Positions 17,092 through 25,861 of a stretch of 64,000 nucleotides of DNA are shown one piece after another; the stretch's first letter is position 1, and the number at the start of each line of letters is the position of its first letter. The DNA is taken from assembly GCF_003605405.2 (NCBI RefSeq), contig NZ_QYTW02000016.1, positions 1-64,000 on the forward strand, given 5' to 3'. A program made the position numbers and the translations under genes. The notes under the pieces are model-generated. The model saw nothing but the letters and a program-made list of their open reading frames with translations. It was not told the origin of the DNA and did no database searches. The DNA is from Siminovitchia terrae (GTDB lineage: Bacteria > Bacillota > Bacilli > Bacillales > Bacillaceae_C).

Positions 17092-17553
17092 TTATTTTGC
17101 CGCAATTTCGGAAAACTGCCCGCAGTAATAAAGAAGAGGCTGCCCGGTATGATATTCAAAGTTTTTTACCTCTCCGAGAAAAAGAACATGGTCACCACCA
17201 TCATATGCTGCCCAAGGCTCGCACTCTATAAATGCCAATGAATTTTTGATACGCTTTCCAAGTTTTCCATCTTCCCATTCAAAAGGTAAGCTTTCTTTTG
17301 GCCGACCCGCAAAATGCATGGCAGTGTCCTGCTGGTCCACTTGTAAAACGTTTACAATAAATTTGTTATTTTTAAGGGTGTTCAAAGCTTTCGCGTTTCG
17401 ATCAACAGATACTAAAACAAGCATCGGGTCCAAAGAAACCGAGGTGAACGAGTTGGCTGTCAGTCCATGTGTACCTGTTTCGGTTTCACAGGTTATCACC
17501 GTGACACCTGTTGCAAAGTGACCTACGCAATTACGGAATTTTCTTGCATCCAT
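17092..17553 (-). CDS. Flavin reductase component (PheA2/HpaC-like)
   Basis: This small NAD(P)H:flavin oxidoreductase (153 residues) would supply FADH2 to the HpaB-type hydroxylase. Family motifs are RNCVGHFATGVTVITCE near the N-terminus, GLTANSFTSVSLDPMLVLVSVDRNAKALNTL, FIVNVLQVDQQDTAMHFAGRP and, near the C-terminus, DHVLFLGEVKNFEYHTGQPLLYY. The ATG follows AAAGGAGAGATGAATAA. It is transcribed ahead of the regulator rather than inside the main operon, so reductase and activator would be made together from one promoter. Confidence 0.9.
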   Translation of the reverse strand: MDARKFRNCVGHFATGVTVITCETETGTHGLTANSFTSVSLDPMLVLVSVDRNAKALNTLKNNKFIVNVLQVDQQDTAMHFAGRPKESLPFEWEDGKLGKRIKNSLAFIECEPWAAYDGGDHVLFLGEVKNFEYHTGQPLLYYCGQFSEIAAK

Positions 17554-17823
17554 TTATTCATCTCTCCTTTTAAAGTTTAAGTCTTTCTTTTTTAAATTGT
17601 AGCAATAGTAAATATAGTAATAAACCGCAAAAAAGAATAGAAAACTTGCCTTTCACTTATAAAAGGGTGGAGAAATAAATGGATTTGTACTTAATTATAA
17701 AGGACTTCTAGGGCTATCAAAAGTCCTTTTCAATTATTTGTCCAATTTTTAGTTTCCAACTTATTCAGCAAATAGTATAATTGTCCTCATCATCTTTGTT
17801 TAATAAAAGGAGTGCAGCCTCCA
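17554..17823. promoter_or_regulatory. Divergent promoter region with a small hairpin
   Basis: This is the gap between the minus-strand flavin reductase gene and the plus-strand GGDEF gene. It contains a hairpin with arms AAAGGACTT and AAGTCCTTT (17699-17707 and 17721-17729) followed by TTTCAATT. No confident -35/-10 pair was assigned on either strand, and the inverted repeat found before the phenol operon is not repeated here. Confidence 0.45.
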
Positions 17824-19308
17824 ATGAATAAAAACTTCAGACTGCAGCTAACATTGATTATGATAGCGTTCTCCATCTTCATATCATTAGTAGTCGCTTT
17901 AATCAACCAAGAAAAAATTAGGAACAAACTGTTTCAGGAACATGAACTGAAGCTTAGTATGATTGAAGATAATATATTGAGTTCTTTGCATTCCATCGAC
18001 AAGGCTTATATGCTGTTTGACAAGGATATGGCGGAGATGATGGAAGACTATTCGGAGGAGTTAATCTCCCTATATAAAAAAAATCCGGACTTTGAGCAAT
18101 GGGATTTTAAGAGATTAAATGAGAAATATAAAATGGATGTATATATCCTGAATAACCAAAACGTCGTGACTTTCAGCAGTGTGCATGATGATATCGGACT
18201 TGATTTTGGTGCATGCTGCGTCAATTTTTCCAAACTGCTGGACCAGCGAAGGAATGAGGGGAAATTCTCTCATGATGGAATGGATATCTCTTTGAACAGT
18301 GGTGAAATAAAGAAGTTCAGCTATATTCCTACACCAGATAAAAAATATATCATTGAGCTGGGTGTTTCATTGGAAGATGGGGAGATTTTTAAGCACTTCA
18401 ATTTCCTTGAGGTTGAAAAAGAGTTGGAAGAGCGGTTTTCTATGGTTGAGTCCATCAAGGTTTATAATAGTGGAGGATTCATCTTAGGCAGCTCTAAAAA
18501 GGAAGAAGAGGACTTGAGAAACTCGCTAGATAAGTGGGAGACTTTCCGAAAAGCCTTGAAAACCGGAAAAGTCAAGGAGACAGAGCAGGAGATAGACGGG
18601 AAAAAGATTACATATCATTATGTTCCGTACAAAGCTGAGGAACAAAGAGGCTATTCCACAAGCCGAGTTGTGGAAATCGCTTATAACAAGGATGAGTTGA
18701 ACAAGGCGCTGAACCAAAGCCGCAAGGAATTTCTCATCCAGTTCTCTGTCATTTTCATTGCAGCTATCGTCATTTCTTGGATTATCGCTCGGCGGGTGGC
18801 AAGACCGATGTATCTCGCTTTTCATGATCTTTTAACAGGACTGAATAATAGGGCGGCCTTTGAAGAACTGGTAAAAGAACATCTAGATAAAAAGAAAGGC
18901 AATCTTGCATTGATGATGATTGACCTTGATAACTTCAAAATGGTGAATGACAGCCTAGGCCATACCGAAGGAGATCATATACTCAAAGCGGCAGCCCACG
19001 AAATCCTTATAAGTGCAGGAAAAGACAATCATGCTGCCAGATTGGGCGGAGATGAATTCGTGGTGATTTTTCCGGATATCGGAGAAGAGGAATTGAAGAA
19101 GTCTGCTTCTATGCTCATTAAACGAATGCAGCGCCTGTTCCGGGATATCAGTGAAAAGAATCAAATTGATGTTTCCATCAGCGTCGGCATCGCCATGGCA
19201 AGTGGTGAAGACGATGTCGACAGCCTGTATAATAAAGCGGATCGTGCGCTCTATGAATCAAAGAAAAAAGGGAAAAATCAATTTAATATTTATCAAATGA
19301 GCAGTTAA
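17824..19308 (+). CDS. Membrane-bound diguanylate cyclase (GGDEF)
   Basis: This would make cyclic di-GMP. From the ATG at 17824 it has 494 residues: a first membrane helix (about 5-28), a roughly 265-residue extracytoplasmic sensor, a second helix (about 298-320), a short linker and a GGDEF domain. The signature ARLGGDEFVVIFPD is intact (GGDEF at 408-412), as are FHDLLTGLNNRAAF and DLDNFKMVNDSLGH, so it should be active. The RxxD inhibitory site expected just before GGDEF is absent. A GTG at 17812 overlaps the AAAGGAG ribosome site, so the later ATG is preferred. The ligand of the sensor is unknown. Confidence 0.92.
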   Translation: MNKNFRLQLTLIMIAFSIFISLVVALINQEKIRNKLFQEHELKLSMIEDNILSSLHSIDKAYMLFDKDMAEMMEDYSEELISLYKKNPDFEQWDFKRLNEKYKMDVYILNNQNVVTFSSVHDDIGLDFGACCVNFSKLLDQRRNEGKFSHDGMDISLNSGEIKKFSYIPTPDKKYIIELGVSLEDGEIFKHFNFLEVEKELEERFSMVESIKVYNSGGFILGSSKKEEEDLRNSLDKWETFRKALKTGKVKETEQEIDGKKITYHYVPYKAEEQRGYSTSRVVEIAYNKDELNKALNQSRKEFLIQFSVIFIAAIVISWIIARRVARPMYLAFHDLLTGLNNRAAFEELVKEHLDKKKGNLALMMIDLDNFKMVNDSLGHTEGDHILKAAAHEILISAGKDNHAARLGGDEFVVIFPDIGEEELKKSASMLIKRMQRLFRDISEKNQIDVSISVGIAMASGEDDVDSLYNKADRALYESKKKGKNQFNIYQMSS

Positions 19309-19394
19309 GGGAAAACACTTGAGTATTAAGGATTTGGGACTACTGCGAATTTTTAGCTCCGGTTGAAAGACTTTCACTGAATACTGCTACGGTC

Positions 19395-19436
19395 ATGTCC
19401 TCTCATTCTTTTTAAAAAATGAGAGGGCATATTTTT
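19395..19436 (+). terminator. Terminator of the GGDEF gene
   Basis: ATGTCCTCTCATT pairs with AATGAGAGGGCAT (19395-19407 and 19418-19430), followed by ATTTTTAAT. Confidence 0.8.
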
Positions 19437-19809
19437 AATATTTCTGGAGTGTTTAATCTATAAGACGATTTGATCAATCTCCTCATCAAAGTAAAGTTTT
19501 TCTCATATAGGTTTGCAGTCTTTCATTTTGGTAGGCTTTCATATAAAAAAGGCTGTCGAGGGTTTCTCGACAGTCTGAAGTGATCCAGCGGAAGGAACGG
19601 AAGCCATTCTAAAGATAGGCTTGAGAAGATCTTCACGGCGATAAGGTTTTTGCCCTGCTTTGGTGCCCGAATAGACTGAAACCATCATTTTTCCAGGTTC
19701 AAACTATCAACCTCAAACTTCGTCTTGTACTCTTCGGGGGCCAAGCTATTTCCGCCAGATCTATACATCGTAAAGATATACCATTCCAACTCGGACAGTC
19801 ACCATCATT
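19437..19809. other. Intergenic stretch with possible decayed coding remnants
   Basis: No intact gene was recognised. On the minus strand a frame immediately behind lepB reads SELEWYIFTMYRSGGNSLAP and goes on about 14 more codons to a TGA. That TGA overlaps an ATG opening a 49-codon frame (MMVSVYSGTKAGQ... to PSTAFFI) which runs into the lepB terminator. The protein-like texture suggests a remnant of a small gene, but neither has a clear ribosome site or a family I know. Confidence 0.35.
19545..19573 (-). terminator. Terminator downstream of signal peptidase gene
   Basis: On the minus strand CTGTCGAG pairs with CTCGACAG around a short loop, followed by CCTTTTTTAT. It lies about 240 bp behind lepB and would end that transcript. 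Confidence 0.7.
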
Positions 19810-20376
19810 CTATTTCGTTAACCTGATATTTTTCAATGGGAACAAGACGAATTTACTCTTTCCGATAATCCGGTCCCTCTCAATGAATCCGAGAGAAAAC
19901 CCGAGCCGACTCCGGCTGTCAATACTGTTGAAACGATTGTCCCCCATGACAAAAAAATTGTGTTCGGGAACAATGATGGGCCCGAAGTCTTCCGTTAGAT
20001 TATCTCCTTTTTCTTGCGCAGCTTTCAAATTCTTCTTGAGATAAGGCTCTTCTATTGGCTGTTCATTTATAAATAACTGATCATCTTTCATTTCAATCAT
20101 GTCACCAGGCAGCCCGATGACCCTTTTTACATAATTGGTTTTTGGGTCATCCCCTTTGATGATGACAATTTCGCTTCTGTTCACCTCTCCCGTCCAGGAA
20201 ATCGTTTTACTGACGATGATTCTTTCATGATCATGGAGTGTGGGCTCCATTGATGCGCCATCCACAATCATGGGAGAAAACAGGAAAGCTCTTATGGCAA
20301 TCACCAGTCCTAAGGCAAGAAGGAGTGGGGGAATCCAACTAACGATACTTTTTGAAGTGCGTTTATGATTATTCAT
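19810..20376 (-). CDS. lepB: Signal peptidase I
   Basis: This membrane serine protease removes signal peptides from exported proteins. The 188 residues show one N-terminal membrane helix (about 12-32). The catalytic Ser42 is in GASMEPTLHD and the general-base Lys84 in NYVKRVIGLPGD. The C-terminal box is FVMGDNRFNSIDSRSRLGF. This is the short Gram-positive Sip form with a single anchor. It is monocistronic. Bacilli usually have several paralogues, so this need not be the main enzyme. Confidence 0.95.
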   Translation of the reverse strand: MNNHKRTSKSIVSWIPPLLLALGLVIAIRAFLFSPMIVDGASMEPTLHDHERIIVSKTISWTGEVNRSEIVIIKGDDPKTNYVKRVIGLPGDMIEMKDDQLFINEQPIEEPYLKKNLKAAQEKGDNLTEDFGPIIVPEHNFFVMGDNRFNSIDSRSRLGFSLGFIERDRIIGKSKFVLFPLKNIRLTK

Positions 20377-20523
20377 GATCCTTCTTCTCCATTCTCTCTT
20401 TATACCATTATTTTCTCTAAAAGCCGCTTCTCTTGCAACAGATAGCCGGAATATATTTTTTCTTGTGAAATTTCGATTCTTATGTAGAATGAAAGAGACA
20501 TCTTTTTTGAAAGGTTGATGGGA

Positions 20524-20916
20524 ATGTGGGAAGATTTTAAGAAGTTTGCGATTCAGGGCAATATATTGGATTTGGCTGTAGCCGTTGTGATTGGCGGGGC
20601 CTTTGGAAAAATTGTTTCCTCATTGGTTGATAATATTATCATGCCCTTAGTCGGAGCTCTTCTAGGCGGACATAGCTTTGAAAAGCTGTCGATTACAATT
20701 GGTGATTCCGTGATTAAATATGGCATATTTATTCAAAGTATTGTTGATTTCTTTATCATTGCGGTTTCCATCTTCCTGTTTATCAAGCTTCTGGTTAAAC
20801 TAAAAATCCAGAAAGAAGAAGAAGAGCCGGAGCCGGAAGTGGAACCGGACATTGAACTTTTATCTGAAATTAGGGATCTCCTAAAGGAACAGAAAAGAAT
20901 AGGAGAAACGGAATAA
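20524..20916 (+). CDS. mscL: Large-conductance mechanosensitive channel
   Basis: This pentameric channel opens under membrane tension to release solutes during osmotic downshock. The N-terminus WEDFKKFAIQGNILDLAVAV and the first helix VVIGGAFGKIVSSLVDNIIMPLVG are typical of MscL. A second membrane helix (about 75-97) and a charged C-terminal helix with EEEEPEPEVEPD follow. I favour ATG 20524 (spacing of 9 from GAAAGG, and MWxxF beginnings in relatives); ATG 20518 or TTG 20515 are alternatives. At 130 residues it has the usual length. Confidence 0.95.
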   Translation: MWEDFKKFAIQGNILDLAVAVVIGGAFGKIVSSLVDNIIMPLVGALLGGHSFEKLSITIGDSVIKYGIFIQSIVDFFIIAVSIFLFIKLLVKLKIQKEEEEPEPEVEPDIELLSEIRDLLKEQKRIGETE

Positions 20917-20920
20917 TAAA

Positions 20921-20963
20921 AACAACCACGCGGATTTCATGTTATCCGCGTGGTTGTTTTACT
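20921..20963 (+). terminator. Terminator of mscL
   Basis: A 15-bp perfect stem, AACAACCACGCGGAT with its complement (20921-20935 and 20944-20958), is followed by TTACTT. The hairpin is unusually strong. Confidence 0.88.
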
Positions 20964-21058
20964 TAATGGCGCGCCCAGATCCAGCTGGAGCTACAGAACG
21001 TAGCGCTTGGAGATCACTAGGAATCGTCCGCTCTGACCCTGGCGTCTTGCACTTTTCT
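20964..21058. repeat. Possible remnant of an intergenic repeat
   Basis: The stretch GAGCTACAGAACGTAGCGCT... ending GGCGTCTTGCACTTTTC resembles in style the tail of the 58-bp-unit elements (GCGCCTTGCGCTTTTC at 24514-24530). Similarity is only partial, and no 58-bp unit is present. Confidence 0.3.
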
Positions 21059-21064
21059 TCATTA

Positions 21065-21595
21065 TTATGCTTTTGAAGCTTGAACTTCCATGTTGATTTT
21101 TACTTCGTCACTGACAAGTACTCCTCCTGTTTCCAACGGAGCATTCCATGTCAAGCCGTAATCGCTTCTTTTGATTGTTCCTGTTATGCTGAAACCGGCT
21201 TTTTGTGCACCGCTCATAGGATCTTTCACTACACCGCCTGAAGTCACGATGAATGTTTCGGATTTTGTCACGCCATGCAAGGAAACATCTCCTGTAATTG
21301 CATAATCGTCACCTTGTTTTTTTATGTCGGTTGAAGTGAAAGTAAGTTTTGGAAATTTCTCTACTTCAAAAAAATCGGCGGAACGGAGATGGTTATCGCG
21401 ATCCTCATTGGCAGTGTCGATGCTTGCAATGTCAATAGTAAATTGAATTTTTGCAGTTGTTAGATCTGTAGGATCTGCCTCGATTTCAGCATCGAAATCC
21501 CTGAATCCTCCCTTAACTCTAGAAATCATCATATGTCGGATTGAAAATTCAACCTCACTGTGTGCTTTGTCAAGTGTCCATGTAGAATTGGCCAT
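21065..21595 (-). CDS. YceI-family lipid/isoprenoid-binding protein
   Basis: A 176-residue lipocalin-like beta-barrel protein of the YceI family, whose members bind long isoprenoid or lipid ligands. Typical segments are STWTLDKAHSEVEFSIRHMM at the start, VKGGFRDFDAEIEADP, NHLRSADFFEVEKFPKLTF and the C-terminal KRSDYGLTWNAPLE..VLVSDEVKI. I start at ATG 21595 because AGGAGGAATTATAATA precedes it; an upstream ATG at 21661 has no such support. No signal peptide is visible, so it should be cytoplasmic. It is monocistronic; the ligand is unknown. Confidence 0.92.
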   Translation of the reverse strand: MANSTWTLDKAHSEVEFSIRHMMISRVKGGFRDFDAEIEADPTDLTTAKIQFTIDIASIDTANEDRDNHLRSADFFEVEKFPKLTFTSTDIKKQGDDYAITGDVSLHGVTKSETFIVTSGGVVKDPMSGAQKAGFSITGTIKRSDYGLTWNAPLETGGVLVSDEVKINMEVQASKA

Positions 21596-21746
21596 TATTA
21601 TAATTCCTCCTACCAAAGTTACTTTTTGTAAGTTTATAAATTTATTATAGTTGGTATTCATTTGTTTGTAAAGTGTCTTTTTGACAATGAACGTTATTCA
21701 ACTGATAATCACATTAATGAATATTTTGCCAAAGGAGTGTCGGTTT

Positions 21747-23039
21747 ATGCGTATGGTAGATATTATTGAAAGAAAAAGAGAGGGAGTGGTCCTCACGCCC
21801 GAGGAAATTCGCTTTGTAATTGACGGATACAGTAAGGATGAAATCCCTGATTATCAGATGTCTGCTTTGCTTATGGCTGTTTATTTTCAAGGAATGACAG
21901 CGGAAGAGACAGCAGAATTGACGTTGGCTATGGCAGAATCGGGAGACCAAATTGATTTATCCAAAATCGACGGGATCAAAGTTGACAAACATTCTACAGG
22001 AGGAGTGGGGGATACAACCACTTTGATTTTAGCGCCACTTGTAGCTGCGGTCGGGGTTCCAGTAGCGAAAATGTCCGGGAGGGGACTTGGCCATACAGGT
22101 GGAACCATCGATAAACTTGAAGCAGTTCCAGGGTTCCATGTGGAAGTATCTGAGGAGCAATTCATCGAATTGGTGAATAAAAATAAACTGGCTGTCGTTG
22201 GCCAATCAGGAAATCTGGCACCAGCTGATAAAAAGATTTACAGCCTTCGTGATGTAACTGCAACCGTCAATTCGATTCCTCTCATCGCAAGTTCCATCAT
22301 GAGCAAAAAAATTGCGTCTGGTGCGGACGCCATTGTTTTGGATGTAAAAGTGGGATCTGGTGCTTTTATGAAAGAGATGAAAGATGCTCAGGCTCTCGCT
22401 TCAACAATGGTTGAAATTGGAGAACAGGTTGGAAGGAAAACGGCCGCCGTTATTTCCGATATGAATCAGCCGCTTGGATTTGCAGTCGGAAACTCATTAG
22501 AGGTGAAAGAAGCGATCGATACGTTGAAAGGGAAGGGCCCTGCTGATTTGCATGAGCTTTGTCTTGTCCTTGGCAGTAAGATGGTTGTTCTTGCAGGGAA
22601 AGCGTCGACAGAGGCGGAGGCATATGCCATGCTTGAGAAAGTCATCGAGAACGGCAAGGCGCTGGTGGCTTTCAAAACCTTATTATCAGCGCAGGGAGGA
22701 GATGCCTCGGTTGTCGATCATCCGGAGAGGCTTCCTGATGCCAAGTATAAGATTCCAGTTTTGGCCGAGGCGGCTGGCTTTGTGGAAGGAATTACTGCTG
22801 ATGAAATCGGTACAGCCGCCATGCTGCTTGGGGCTGGCCGTGCTACGAAGGATTCGGTGATCGACTTGAGCGTTGGTATTGTTTTACATAAAAAAATTGG
22901 GGATGAAGTGAAAAAGGATGAACCGATTGCAACTATCCACAGTAACATAGAAGTTGTGGAGATGTCGTCAAGGAGAATTTTGCAGGCGTATAAGGTTTCA
23001 GGTGAACGCTCTTCCACGTTGCCTTTGATCAGAGGGTAA
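21747..23039 (+). CDS. pdp: Pyrimidine-nucleoside phosphorylase
   Basis: This enzyme phosphorolyses thymidine, deoxyuridine and uridine to the free base and (deoxy)ribose 1-phosphate. The family signature [20 protein letters not shown] is intact near residue 105. The phosphate loop [13 protein letters not shown] precedes it and [10 protein letters not shown] follows. The C-terminal domain is present (total 430 residues, family norm about 433). ATG 21747 follows AAAGGAGTGTCGGTTT; the longer upstream start lacks a site. Unlike in many bacilli, drm, deoC or nupC are not beside it; a nitroreductase gene follows after 78 bp. Confidence 0.95.
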   Translation: MRMVDIIERKREGVVLTPEEIRFVIDGYSKDEIPDYQMSALLMAVYFQGMTAEETAELTLAMAESGDQIDLSKIDGIKVDKHSTGGVGDTTTLILAPLVAAVGVPVAKMSGRGLGHTGGTIDKLEAVPGFHVEVSEEQFIELVNKNKLAVVGQSGNLAPADKKIYSLRDVTATVNSIPLIASSIMSKKIASGADAIVLDVKVGSGAFMKEMKDAQALASTMVEIGEQVGRKTAAVISDMNQPLGFAVGNSLEVKEAIDTLKGKGPADLHELCLVLGSKMVVLAGKASTEAEAYAMLEKVIENGKALVAFKTLLSAQGGDASVVDHPERLPDAKYKIPVLAEAAGFVEGITADEIGTAAMLLGAGRATKDSVIDLSVGIVLHKKIGDEVKKDEPIATIHSNIEVVEMSSRRILQAYKVSGERSSTLPLIRG

Positions 23040-23117
23040 AATCCTTTTGAAAATAAAAGCGTTCATGGTATGATAAATGATAGAGATTCTCAATTAAAAT
23101 TTGGGGGTAATGTAAAA

Positions 23118-23672
23118 GTGCTTGCAACAAACTCGATTGCGGATATCATTCGTAATAGAACTACCGTAAAAACAGGTTTTGTTGATAAAGAAGTGAGCCA
23201 GGAGCTCGTGTTATCGTTATTGGAGGATGCGGTTTGGGCGCCCAATCATAAAAATAGGGAGCCATGGCGGTTCATTTTTGTTTCCGGAAACCGTAAAGAA
23301 GCTTTTATCGATGCGGTCTTGGAATGTCAAGAGCCTGCGAAGCATGCTGCGACAAGAAGGAAATTCGAAGAGGTGCCTGCGATTTTAGTCGCGGTGATGA
23401 ATGATGATCCGCGCCAAAAAGTTTGGGAAGAAGATTTTTCCGCAACAAGCTGTCTATTACAGAACTTCCAGCTTCTTGCCTGGGAAAAAGAATTAGGGGT
23501 CTGCTGGAAAACACCTCTGCATATCCATGATCCAAAATTCCGTTCGGCCATCGGAGTAGAGACGGGTGAAAAAATCGTCGGTATTTTGCACCTTGGATAC
23601 TTTGATAAAGAAGTCGTTGGGCGGAGACAGCGGGAAAGAACCAATCCTACAGAAAAGCTGACAACTTTTTAA
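23118..23672 (+). CDS. Nitroreductase-family FMN oxidoreductase
   Basis: This is an NAD(P)H-dependent flavoprotein of the nitroreductase fold. Visible motifs are SIADIIRNRTTVKTGF near the start, AVWAPNHKNREPWRFIFV (FMN phosphate and substrate side), SCLLQNFQLLAWEKELGVCW and IVGILHLGYF with a final RERTNPTEKL. The GTG at 23118 has GGGGG ten bases upstream and gives 184 residues; an ATG at 23070 is possible but poorly supported. YdjA-like proteins are the closest type I know. Physiological substrate unknown. It may be cotranscribed with pdp. Confidence 0.85.
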   Translation: MLATNSIADIIRNRTTVKTGFVDKEVSQELVLSLLEDAVWAPNHKNREPWRFIFVSGNRKEAFIDAVLECQEPAKHAATRRKFEEVPAILVAVMNDDPRQKVWEEDFSATSCLLQNFQLLAWEKELGVCWKTPLHIHDPKFRSAIGVETGEKIVGILHLGYFDKEVVGRRQRERTNPTEKLTTF

Positions 23673-23689
23673 TCATCATGTGAACCATG

Positions 23690-23717
23690 CCTGCCCGGAT
23701 GTCCGGGCGGGTTTTTT
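23690..23717 (+). terminator. Terminator of the nitroreductase gene
   Basis: CCTGCCCGGA pairs with TCCGGGCGGG (23690-23699 and 23702-23711), followed by TTTTTTG. Confidence 0.88.
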
Positions 23718-23773
23718 GAAAGATAAGAAAGTATAAAATTGATGGAATATTTTGTTCAAATTAAGATTTTATA

Positions 23774-24533
23774 TGTCTAGCTACGACGTACAGGAAGTAC
23801 TAGTGCAAGCGAAGCGACAGGATGTCGCGCCCAGAGCCTGCCGACGTACAGGAAGTACTAGTGCAAGCGAAGTGACAGGATGTCGCGCCCTGAGCCTGCC
23901 GACGTACAGGAAGTACTAGTGCAAGCGAAGTGACAGGATGTCGCGCCCTGAGCCTGCCGACGTACAGGAAGTACTAGTGCAAGCGAAGTGACAGGATGTC
24001 GCGCCCTGAGCCTGCCGACGTACAGGAAGTACTAGTGCAAGCGAAGTGACAGGATGTCGCGCCCTGAGCCTGCCGACGTACAGGAAGTACTAGTGCAAGC
24101 GAAGTGACAGGATGTCGCGCCCTGAGCCTGCCGACGTACAGGAAGTACTAGTGCAAGCGAAGTGACAGGATGTCGCGCCCTGAGCCTGCCGACGTACAGG
24201 AAGTACTAGTGCAAGCGAAGTGACAGGATGTCGCGCCCTGAGCCTGCCGACGTACAGGAAGTACTAGTGCAAGCGAAGTGACAGGATGTCGCGCCCTGAG
24301 CCTGCCGACGTACAGGAAGTACTAGTGCAAGCGAAGTGACAGGATGTCGCGCCCTGAGCCTGCCGATGTACAGGAATTACTAGTGCAAGCGAAGCAAAAG
24401 GATGTGGCAGCTTGAGGAGGCCAGGCGCCATCGGCGCAAGGATCAAGTCAAATTGCTGTGGTGGCTGAAGAACTGCCTCCTCGCAATTTGCCTTGTGCTT
24501 GTCGTCTAAGGCTAAGCGCCTTGCGCTTTTCTT
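23774..24533 (+). repeat. Minisatellite: ten 58-bp units in an intergenic repeat
   Basis: The array starts at 23784 with units every 58 bp (23842, 23900 and so on to 24306), and a decayed eleventh unit begins at 24364. Units 2-10 are virtually identical; unit 1 differs by GCGACAGG for GTGACAGG and CCAGAGCC for CCTGAGCC. Each unit holds GTACAGGAAGTAC and a hairpin G(C/T)GACA..TGTCGC in which the T variant still pairs in RNA through G-U. Flanks TGTCTAGCT on the left and AAGGATCAAGT, ACTGCCTCCTCG, AGCGCCTTGCGCTTTTC on the right match the element at 6767-6990, which has two units. No spacers, so it is not a CRISPR. Confidence 0.92.
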
Positions 24534-24703
24534 AATGTAGTTTACCATGACATTAAAAATGCCTAAGTTTAGATCCGTGGAAACAGTATATAATTCGCAT
24601 TCTATAAAACGAATTGCTATTATTCTAAAAATTGTGTGTTCATCTGTCAGGGTACATGATAGACTTTTAAGATATGCACACACTTTCAATTAGGGGGTAA
24701 GCT
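24534..24703. other. Leader region of the DUF7010 gene
   Basis: An AT-rich gap between the minisatellite and the next gene. It must hold the promoter of the membrane protein gene; no confident boxes or regulatory fold were found. The ribosome site TAGGGGGTAAGCT lies at its right end. Confidence 0.4.
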
Positions 24704-25258
24704 ATGAATACATCAGACATGAAAAATGAATTAGCCACACAGAGTAAAAACGGTATTTCTTTTTTATCTTCGGCTGTCATCGTCTGGATTATATTTACAT
24801 TCATTTTTTTTCTGCCTCTGGATATAAAATGGAAAAATATTTTGATGCTTTGGTGTTCAGGGATCATGTTTCCAATGGCAGTCACTTTGTCCAAGTTTTT
24901 TAAAGTAGACTGGAGGAGCAAAGGGCTTCCTCTGAGCGATCTAGGATTGGTTCTGAATTTGGCGCAGTTGATGTATTTTCCTATCTTATTTTTGGTTTTT
25001 GTACATTCTCCGTCAGACATGGTTGCGGTTTTTGCAATCATCACTGCTGCCCATCTTTTCCCATATGGTTGGCTGTACCAGGCGATGCCTTATTATATTT
25101 ACGCTCCAGTGATTTCTGTCATGGTCATGATTTTAGGGTTTGCAAGAGCCAGCCACCCCTGGGTGATTCCTCTTGTTATGGCGATCTCTCTTGTTCTGCT
25201 CAATTTAGCTTTATTTGCGGATTATAAGAAAAAATCGTCCTTAAGCCGCAGTGCTTGA
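24704..25258 (+). CDS. DUF7010-type integral membrane protein
   Basis: A 184-residue membrane protein with five or six hydrophobic segments (about 22-42, 47-65, 82-102, 107-125, 132-148, 155-172). It resembles proteins annotated as DUF7010, with PLDIKWKNILMLWCSGIMFP and HLFPYGWLYQA as recognisable parts. No catalytic motif is visible and the function is unknown. It precedes the MarR-MMPL pair by about 150 bp and has its own ribosome site (TAGGGGGTAAGCT-ATG). Confidence 0.75.
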   Translation: MNTSDMKNELATQSKNGISFLSSAVIVWIIFTFIFFLPLDIKWKNILMLWCSGIMFPMAVTLSKFFKVDWRSKGLPLSDLGLVLNLAQLMYFPILFLVFVHSPSDMVAVFAIITAAHLFPYGWLYQAMPYYIYAPVISVMVMILGFARASHPWVIPLVMAISLVLLNLALFADYKKKSSLSRSA

Positions 25259-25411
25259 ACCTCCGAAAGGGTTTTTTGAACTTTTTCGTGAATACAGTTA
25301 GTAAGCTCAGAATACAATCTATTGTTCTTCAAACTCCCTCGCTTTAACATTGACACATCCCTTCTTTTTTTATATGGTTTAGGGGGTCAACTATTGAAGG
25401 GGAGAATTAAT

Positions 25412-25861
25412 TTGGATAATAAACAATTAATCTTTGAGCGATTCATGAGTATTATGCTACACGGACGAAAAGGGATGTCGACTCTTGTTTCTGAGCAGCT
25501 TTTACAAGAAATGTCGCTTGAGCAGTTTACGCTCATTCGTATGGTTTACAAAAATGGGCCGATTCGCGCCTCTGAATTGGCCGGCCTGCTTTATGTGCAT
25601 AGAAGCGCCATTACGGTACGGGTCGATAAGCTTGTGAAAAAAGGTTTGCTGGAACGTGAAAGGGACGAAGAGGACCGCAGAAATGTCTATTTGAGGGTCT
25701 CTGAAAAAGGGAAGGAATTTTACCAAACGCTGGAAAGTAAAATCAACGAATTTGTTGAGGCTATTATACGTGATATCCCAAAGAATGAGTTGGAGAATTT
25801 TTTGAATGTGTTTGAGAAAATTGCCACTTATATTGAGAAATATGAAGGAGAAAAATCATGA
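25412..25861 (+). CDS. MarR-family regulator
   Basis: A 149-residue winged-helix regulator. The fold reads: N-terminal dimer helix, EQFTLIRMVYKNGPIRASEL, then LLYVHRSAITVRVDKLVKKGLL as recognition helix, then the wing ERERDEEDRRNVYLRVSEKG, and C-terminal dimer helices. TTG 25412 with GAAGGGGAG eight bases upstream is preferred over an upstream ATG at 25322 that lacks a site. It overlaps the MMPL transporter gene by 4 bp (ATGA), so it almost certainly represses its own operon and responds to a transported compound. An AT-rich leader of 150 bp probably contains the operator. Confidence 0.9.
   Translation: MDNKQLIFERFMSIMLHGRKGMSTLVSEQLLQEMSLEQFTLIRMVYKNGPIRASELAGLLYVHRSAITVRVDKLVKKGLLERERDEEDRRNVYLRVSEKGKEFYQTLESKINEFVEAIIRDIPKNELENFLNVFEKIATYIEKYEGEKS

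Noticed and set aside
23784-24363. CRISPR array from regular 58-bp repeats
   Set aside because: Units are contiguous with no unique spacers and no cas genes are near; it is a minisatellite.
24264-24689. 141-codon minus-strand frame
   Set aside because: Runs through the 58-bp repeat array and its tail; composition is repeat-derived.
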